Both the position numbers and the translations under genes were made by a program. Below the pieces are notes generated by a model that saw nothing but the letters and a program-made list of their open reading frames with translations, was not told where the DNA came from and searched no databases. A stretch of 64,000 bases of DNA from Flammula alnicola (lineage: Eukaryota > Basidiomycota > Agaricomycetes > Agaricales > Strophariaceae). The DNA is taken from assembly GCA_015499995.1 (NCBI GenBank), contig JADNRV010000028.1, forward strand, positions 248,001-312,000, read 5' to 3'. Shown one piece after another: positions 58,954 to 64,000 of the stretch (within the stretch, counting starts at the first letter, position 1; every line of letters begins with the position of its first letter).

Positions 58954-60143
58954 TCAGAGACTGGAACCCGTTGATGTTTCTGGAGCAATGCTTGGTTCTC
59001 TGCGCCTAGTACGTTTATTTGATGTACTCGTTGCCGGTGCATCAGCCAGAGGCCGCTTGGCAGTTGGTGCTGGAGTCACCGGAGTGATGAGTGGTTGAGC
59101 TTGGCGCTTGCCATAACTGATGAGGCTGCGCGTCATTCGAGGAGGTTTGGCAGGAGCTACTCAAAGAAATGAGATTAGATACCAAATACAGTAAATGTGA
59201 ACATCCAACATACTGTCGAGGGTATTTGCATGAACAGAATTGTTTGCTTGTAATAGTTGGCCCATAAAAGTAATGTCTTCGATGGTGATCACGAAGCGAT
59301 CAACAGCGACGTCAGAAGAGGGTTTGAATATGATGTTGGTAAGAAATCTGAAAGCGGATATGTATCGATGGTTGTATGGGACTGGCTTTCCATTCTTGTA
59401 ACGTGGAGAGTCTGGAATGATACATGTAAGTGGGGCAAAGGCTTTGACATGCTTCGTGTCTTTGAGGGCTGAAACATAGTGTTCGAGATCGAGGTCAAAG
59501 GAACCTTGTTCTTTTTGACAGTTTGTGGCAAGGCCAGAGACATGGACTAATGCACGCTGGCAGAGATCGATTGAGAAGGTTGTTGAATCATTCACTTCCT
59601 GAGGTACTTCAAGAGGAACAATCTAGTAGTGTAGTGTCAGCAATATACATACTTAGATTATTTAATAGACACATACCCAGTTTATATCTCCGATAAAGCT
59701 GTAGTCATCTGCAGGTAAGGTGGTTGGAATGATCTCAGCTGTGGTCTCCATTCGAAAGATCTTGAAATAATGTGAACAGTGAGATATAAATCATCAGCAA
59801 AAAAAAATGAAAGACTTGCTGTTGTGTTTATCAAGTAAAGTCCTGCGGATTCAGCAAAATGGAGGTCTCTCGCATTGAAGTATCTCAAGGCTCCCAGCAA
59901 AGATTCACAGGACGATGATCCGATGTAAATCTGAGCATCAATAACAGTCATCTTCGACTTAGGAATTGTGCGAGGATTTCCAAGGGCAGCAATGGCTGTG
60001 AGAGAGATCATCCCTGCGCTATGCATGGGAGCAGAGGAGTCTATTGCAAGGTTTGAGGGCATACTGGCAGTTGTGTAATGGCAGTATATGTTCAAAGTGA
60101 TTAGAGACGGTAGAAGAATTGTGACAGAAGTGGTGGACGACAT
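58954..60143 (-). CDS. Helitron-borne accessory protein, possibly OB-fold, 4 exons
   Basis: Exons 60143-59820, 59760-59677, 59622-59214 and 59156-58954 join to 1020 nt (339 aa) in one frame. The first intron needs a GC donor (GCAAGT); the others are GT..AG. The N-terminal part (IYIGSSSCESLLGALRYFNA) and the middle part (CIIPDSPRYKNGKPVP, then YISAFRFLTNIIF and RFVITIEDITFMGQL) look like an all-beta domain. The spacing suggests an OB-fold, as in ssDNA-binding proteins. That is inference only. The C-terminus is basic and Pro/Thr-rich with KRTRRREP, a possible nuclear signal. It lies 234 bp from the Helitron 3' end, on the same strand as the helicase. Confidence 0.7.
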
Positions 60144-60418
60144 TGGCCTTATATAACATTTTTCAGTATGGATCGCGACTCCTCTAACTTGTCTAGTTGA
60201 AGTCTAGTTCTCAGTGTACATGATGCGTCTCGTGAGTCATGACCGACTTGCAATTTCCGCAGTAGTCTTTTCAAAGTCTAGTTCACGGTCCCGCCACCAC
60301 TCGCGACCTGCTCATAGCCAACTCGCGACCGACTCGCGCCAACTCACGTGATGGCGTTGTGGACATCTGGATAAGATAACACAATGGACCATGCCGCTGA
60401 TCTCGAACCCGCTAAGCG

Positions 60419-61185
60419 GAGTTTTAACTTTCATGCACTGATTGCTATTGAGCTAATTTGTATCACCACATGACGCAGAACAACCAACTTTGTATAAAAA
60501 TACTTGGAATACATTTAGTATAGCTTCTTGGTGAATTCTACCAAAAATCTTGAATAGCAGAGGGGTATGTAATATCCACTTTTTTGAAACCCATAGAGCG
60601 CACATCAGCGGAGTTTGAATTTTCATGCACTGACTGCTGTTGAGCTAATTTGTATCACCACACTACGCAAAACAACCAACTTTGCATAAAAATACTTGGA
60701 ATGCATCTAGTATAGCTTCTTGATGAATTCTACCAAAAATCTTGAATTGCTGAGGGGTATGTAATATCCTCTTTTTGAAACCCATAGAGCGCACATCAGC
60801 GGAGTTTGAATTTTCATGCACTGACTGCTGTTGAGCTAATTTGTATCACCACGCTACGCAAAACAACCAACTTTGCATAAAAATACTTGGAATGCATCTA
60901 GTATAGCTTCTTGGTGAATTCTACCAAAAATCTTGAATAGCAGAGGGGTATGTAATATCCACTTTTTTGAAACCCATAGAGCGCACATCAGCGGAGTTTG
61001 AATTTTCATGCACTGACTGCTGTTGAGCTAATTTGTATCACCACGCTACGCAAAACAACCAACTTTGCATAAAAATACTTGGAATGCATCTAGTATAGCT
61101 TCTTGATGAATTCTACCAAAAATCTTGAATTGCTGAGGGGTATGTAATATCCTCTTTTTGAATCCCATAGAAAGCGCACATCACT
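60419..61185. repeat. Four tandem copies of a ~192-bp unit arranged as a duplicated dimer
   Basis: Units start at 60419, 60611, 60802 and 60994, each with GAGTTT(G/T)AA near its start and ACATCAGCG at its end (variant ending in the last). Copies 1 and 3 share GGTGAATT and AATAGCAGAGG. Copies 2 and 4 share GATGAATT and AATTGCTGAGG. The array is therefore a duplicated dimer of about 383 bp. It lies between the helicase and the accessory gene inside the Helitron. Confidence 0.9.
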
Positions 61186-61395
61186 ATGCTGATGGCTTCA
61201 GTAAATAAGGATCAACAAAAGCTTAGAAATGAGTCTTCCTGCTAATTCATGTCGCTGCATGCCCCACACCAACCAACTTTGTATAAAATTATGCTTAGTG
61301 AATTTAAGACGTCAGGTTAATGATGTTTTCTAAAAATCTAGAATAGCAGAGGAAATTATATTTACTTTCCTGACGGAATCTAATGCACAAAATAA
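61186..61395. repeat. Diverged fifth copy of the ~192-bp unit
   Basis: This stretch keeps AACCAACTTTGTATAAAA, a CTTAGTGAATTTA-like piece and TCTAGAATAGCAGAGG in the same order and spacing as the 192-bp unit, but is otherwise diverged. It is probably the oldest copy of the array, next to the helicase stop. Confidence 0.6.
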
Positions 61396-61454
61396 TATTA
61401 AATGCCTAATATCCGTAACACAGGACCATGCTAGGATATATATATATATATATA

Positions 61455-63986
61455 TTATAAAATCACTTCCGGATAAACAACATTATGCGTCAAACACTCT
61501 CTGCTATCTGCTGGCAACAAAATTTTGATATTATGACTCGATGTTGAACGTGAGAGTGCAACATATAGCTGTCCATGAGCAAAGACTGGGGTAGAAAGAA
61601 AAAGGCCGACATGTTTGACCGATTGGCCCTGGGATTTGTTTATGCTAAGGGCGAAGGCCAGTCTGACCGGAAATTGACGTCGCTTGAGTTGGAATGTGAC
61701 TTCGGAAGCTGCTGCTGATGGAGTGAGAGAAATTCGTGGAATGAAGGCCATCTGACCGTCATATTCACCACCAATCAACTGAGTCTCAATGACACGATCC
61801 CTCATCCGTGTTACGATCATTCGTGTCCCATTGCAAAGGTCATGTGAAGGTGAGAGGTTCCGAAGAAGAATGATAGGACAACCAACTCTCAGATTGAGTT
61901 CTCCTGGTGGAAGTCCAGAGGATGTCATCGCACGGAGATATTCGACAGGAACTGGATCCTCGTTGTTAGGATCAGCACCAGGCTCATGAACAATTTGGTC
62001 AGCGCTAACATATTGGCGCATTTCCCCAGACATCCTGTCCAAGATCGATTGATTGAGTTCATTGACATCAGCGTTCCGGGGTGCGAGAATCATTCGGTCG
62101 AGGAAATACTCTGATGGAGGGGGTGGATTTGTATGAATAGCAGGATAGATAGAGTCGATGAGTGTAGGAGCATCGTCAACACGCATGTATTCCGGAAAGT
62201 GAACTTGACTATCTTCGGTCATATTCTTGCCATGACCAACTTCTAGAAGCCATTGTGCAAATGTGCAAGCATCTGCATTTGTGGGGTCGAGTCTCATGTT
62301 CTGACGTAGCTGAAGGATTTCAATGGATTCCCAGAGTGTTGATCTTTGGATTGTTGCATTGACGATTTCTTCTCGTGAGCCTTTTGGGACAATTGGAAGA
62401 GTCTGCAAGAAGTCGCCACCAAGTATGACAGTTTTACTGCCAAACAGTCGATCATTTTCACAGAGATCTTGAAGAGTTCGATCAACTGCCTCAACAGCAT
62501 GTCGATGTTGTGCCCCGATTTCATCCCAAATGATAGCTTTCATAGCGCGCAAAAGTTCCGCCCGAGTGCTACGCTTAGGTATGTTGCAAAATGTGTGCTC
62601 GTTAAGATTGTCGATGGGAATTTTGAATGTGGAATGAGCTGTGCGTCCACCCTGAAGAAGAAGGGCAGAGATGCCGGAAGAGGAGACGCAAAGAATGATA
62701 TGCCCCTCACTGCGAATTTTTGAACAGATGGTATTATAGACAAATGTCTTTCCGGTACCGCCTGGTCCATTGAGAAAAAAGAGTATTCCCTCTGAATTAT
62801 TGATCGAGGTCGTTATGTGTTCATATGCCGTTCGTTGATCAGGATTAAGTTGGTGGAGCCGCTCGTTGAGCTTTTGGCGTTCAGCATCTCGATTGTAGTT
62901 CAACTGCTCTGCAATTAGCGGGTTCATTGTCAGCGCACTCCAGTCTTGCTGAGGTCGTGGCATTGAGGGCCAGTCGATCAAAGAATGTCCAGAGTCGCCC
63001 AATATCTTCTCGAGTAGGAAAAGTCCATAGTCATAGATGTCGTTCGGAGATGGTGCTGCAAGTCCCATAGCACGCAATTGGTACTCAAGGTCATCGCAAA
63101 TATGAGCGCGGAATTCCAACCACAAAACATCCGGCTGAGAAAGGTCGCTGAAGAGAAGGAGGGTGGCGAATAATTGACGAAGACGGGTGCCCGTTTGCAT
63201 TTCGGCTGCTTCCTGAAGGCATATTCTCCATTCTCCATCATCTTCTAGAAGGCCGCGAGCGAGACATGTAGCATGGTAAGTTGGGTATGGTTCATCGTGA
63301 CCAGGTACTCTGCGGAGGTCTTCGAAGGAAGTGGCACCCTTTACAACAGTCAGTAAAGTGCGAAGATAAAATTGTTCGCCGGCAGTGGGCTTGATAAAGT
63401 ACATGCGCCCAAGCGCGAATCCTTTCTGCCGTAACTTCCATGTTCGGGTGTTTGCGTCATAAACGAAGTAATGGGGAAATTCTTGATATGTATGTTTCCG
63501 AGCTTCTTCTCCGAGGGGACCCATATTGGCATTTGCTTCGAAGAATGCTGTGAGAGTTGAGTGCTCATTCCCGCCACGCTCAAGGACTCGGTCGATGTCA
63601 TCGTCAGCATTGAATGTGATCATTTGATGTCCTTCGAGATGTACTTGGAGCCGAACTACATTTGGAATTTGTTCGTGCATGTCGAAGTGGAAGATGCGCC
63701 AAACAGCATCTGGTGCAGTGATAAAGCGTCCGTCAATCCATCTCTTGATCTCATCGTGTTGTTGAATTTCTAGCATTCCTCGATCAGGGCCTTTATAGAC
63801 GTACTTGAAGGCATATTTGAATGACCCAAGAGACACCGCACACTCCATGTTGATGTGACAGATAAATCGCACGCAAAGAAATGGGGGATAAGGAACCAAC
63901 CACCTGTTATCGAGCACCTTCCCTCGGACTTCATATGCCTTGCCATCATTTGGCCGATAGTATAGTGGGTAGCCATGAGGATCCAT
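61455..63986 (-). CDS. Helitron Rep/helicase, C-terminal Pif1-like helicase part (5' end outside window)
   Basis: An unbroken frame of 843 codons from Met 63986 to TAA 61455. It stays open upstream to the window edge, so the true N-terminus with the HUH Rep domain is missing. The first 380 residues are the Helitron-specific region (DPHGYPLYYRPNDGKAYEVR, then FKYVYKGPDRG). A superfamily 1 Pif1-like helicase follows: Walker A NGPGGTGKTF (about 406), DEIGAQHRH (Walker B, about 486), GGDFLQTLP (about 525), LRQNMRL and the C-terminal KSQGQSVKHVGLFL / LYVALSRS. No stop or frameshift is seen, so the element may be recent or active. It unwinds DNA during rolling-circle transposition. Confidence 0.9.
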   Translation of the reverse strand: MDPHGYPLYYRPNDGKAYEVRGKVLDNRWLVPYPPFLCVRFICHINMECAVSLGSFKYAFKYVYKGPDRGMLEIQQHDEIKRWIDGRFITAPDAVWRIFHFDMHEQIPNVVRLQVHLEGHQMITFNADDDIDRVLERGGNEHSTLTAFFEANANMGPLGEEARKHTYQEFPHYFVYDANTRTWKLRQKGFALGRMYFIKPTAGEQFYLRTLLTVVKGATSFEDLRRVPGHDEPYPTYHATCLARGLLEDDGEWRICLQEAAEMQTGTRLRQLFATLLLFSDLSQPDVLWLEFRAHICDDLEYQLRAMGLAAPSPNDIYDYGLFLLEKILGDSGHSLIDWPSMPRPQQDWSALTMNPLIAEQLNYNRDAERQKLNERLHQLNPDQRTAYEHITTSINNSEGILFFLNGPGGTGKTFVYNTICSKIRSEGHIILCVSSSGISALLLQGGRTAHSTFKIPIDNLNEHTFCNIPKRSTRAELLRAMKAIIWDEIGAQHRHAVEAVDRTLQDLCENDRLFGSKTVILGGDFLQTLPIVPKGSREEIVNATIQRSTLWESIEILQLRQNMRLDPTNADACTFAQWLLEVGHGKNMTEDSQVHFPEYMRVDDAPTLIDSIYPAIHTNPPPPSEYFLDRMILAPRNADVNELNQSILDRMSGEMRQYVSADQIVHEPGADPNNEDPVPVEYLRAMTSSGLPPGELNLRVGCPIILLRNLSPSHDLCNGTRMIVTRMRDRVIETQLIGGEYDGQMAFIPRISLTPSAAASEVTFQLKRRQFPVRLAFALSINKSQGQSVKHVGLFLSTPVFAHGQLYVALSRSTSSHNIKILLPADSRECLTHNVVYPEVIL

Positions 63987-64000
63987 GGTCGTGAATGGCT

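Larger units (their letters stand above)
58720..64000 (-). mobile_element. Helitron, 3' part including terminus; 5' end outside window
   Basis: Read on the minus strand, the 3' end is a perfect 6 bp stem with a 3 nt loop (CCGTGC-GAA-GCACGG, 58747-58733). Nine spacer bases and CTAG (58723-58720) follow, and the next base outside is T. Hairpin plus CTRR and insertion before T are the defining features of Helitrons. Inside, in transcription order, are the Rep/helicase gene (C-terminal part), an array of about 190-bp repeats, and an accessory gene. The Rep (HUH) domain and the 5' TC end lie beyond 64000. Confidence 0.85.

Noticed and set aside
61438..61457. (TA)n tract as a functional site
   Set aside because: A plain dinucleotide microsatellite just after the helicase stop; no further structure.

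Overview
The window is nuclear DNA from a basidiomycete fungus, most likely an Agaricomycete. The evidence is dense genes with 48-60 bp introns, three DUF6533-type membrane proteins, a KDZ (CxC2) transposase remnant, a fungal Helitron, an AT-hook/DUF6729/exonuclease protein and a GT69 mannosyltransferase. The species cannot be named from the sequence alone.

Layout. About 1-40.5 kb is a gene-rich arm. In order it holds an 8-exon AT-hook/zinc-cluster/DEDDy-exonuclease gene (-); a small secreted protein (+); a DUF6533 protein (-); an NBS1-like DNA-repair gene (+) flanked by two almost identical inverted hAT-like MITEs; ZPR1 (-); a GT69 glycosyltransferase (-); a second DUF6533 protein (-); a cytochrome P450 (-); glycogen synthase (-); a TMEM19/DUF92 protein (-); a third DUF6533 protein (+); and ornithine carbamoyltransferase (-) head to head with valyl-tRNA synthetase (+). 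Most are unlinked housekeeping functions; I see no pathway cluster.

About 40.5-57 kb is different: AT-richer, strikingly poor in CpG, and filled with broken reading frames whose stops often look like CGA to TGA. It holds two divergent unknown pseudogenes, a further unknown pseudogene, a KDZ remnant, short tandem repeats, and two non-autonomous hAT-like elements (53539-55062 and 57492-58584). Each has a perfect 8 bp target duplication and is packed with its own palindromic oligonucleotide repeat. One splits an open frame; the other splits what looks like an SMC2 hinge fragment.

From 58720 to the right edge lies a Helitron on the minus strand: a 3' hairpin plus CTAG, an intact four-exon accessory gene of 339 codons, about 190 bp repeats arranged as a duplicated dimer, and a Pif1-like helicase whose N-terminal part lies outside the window.

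Reading caution. Nine places in conserved genes (NBS1, ZPR1, GT69, OTC) each lack exactly one base, mostly in short homopolymers, and the only two differences I see between the two MITE copies are of the same kind. I read these as probable sequencing or assembly deletions, so frameshifts in this window should not be taken as real without reads.
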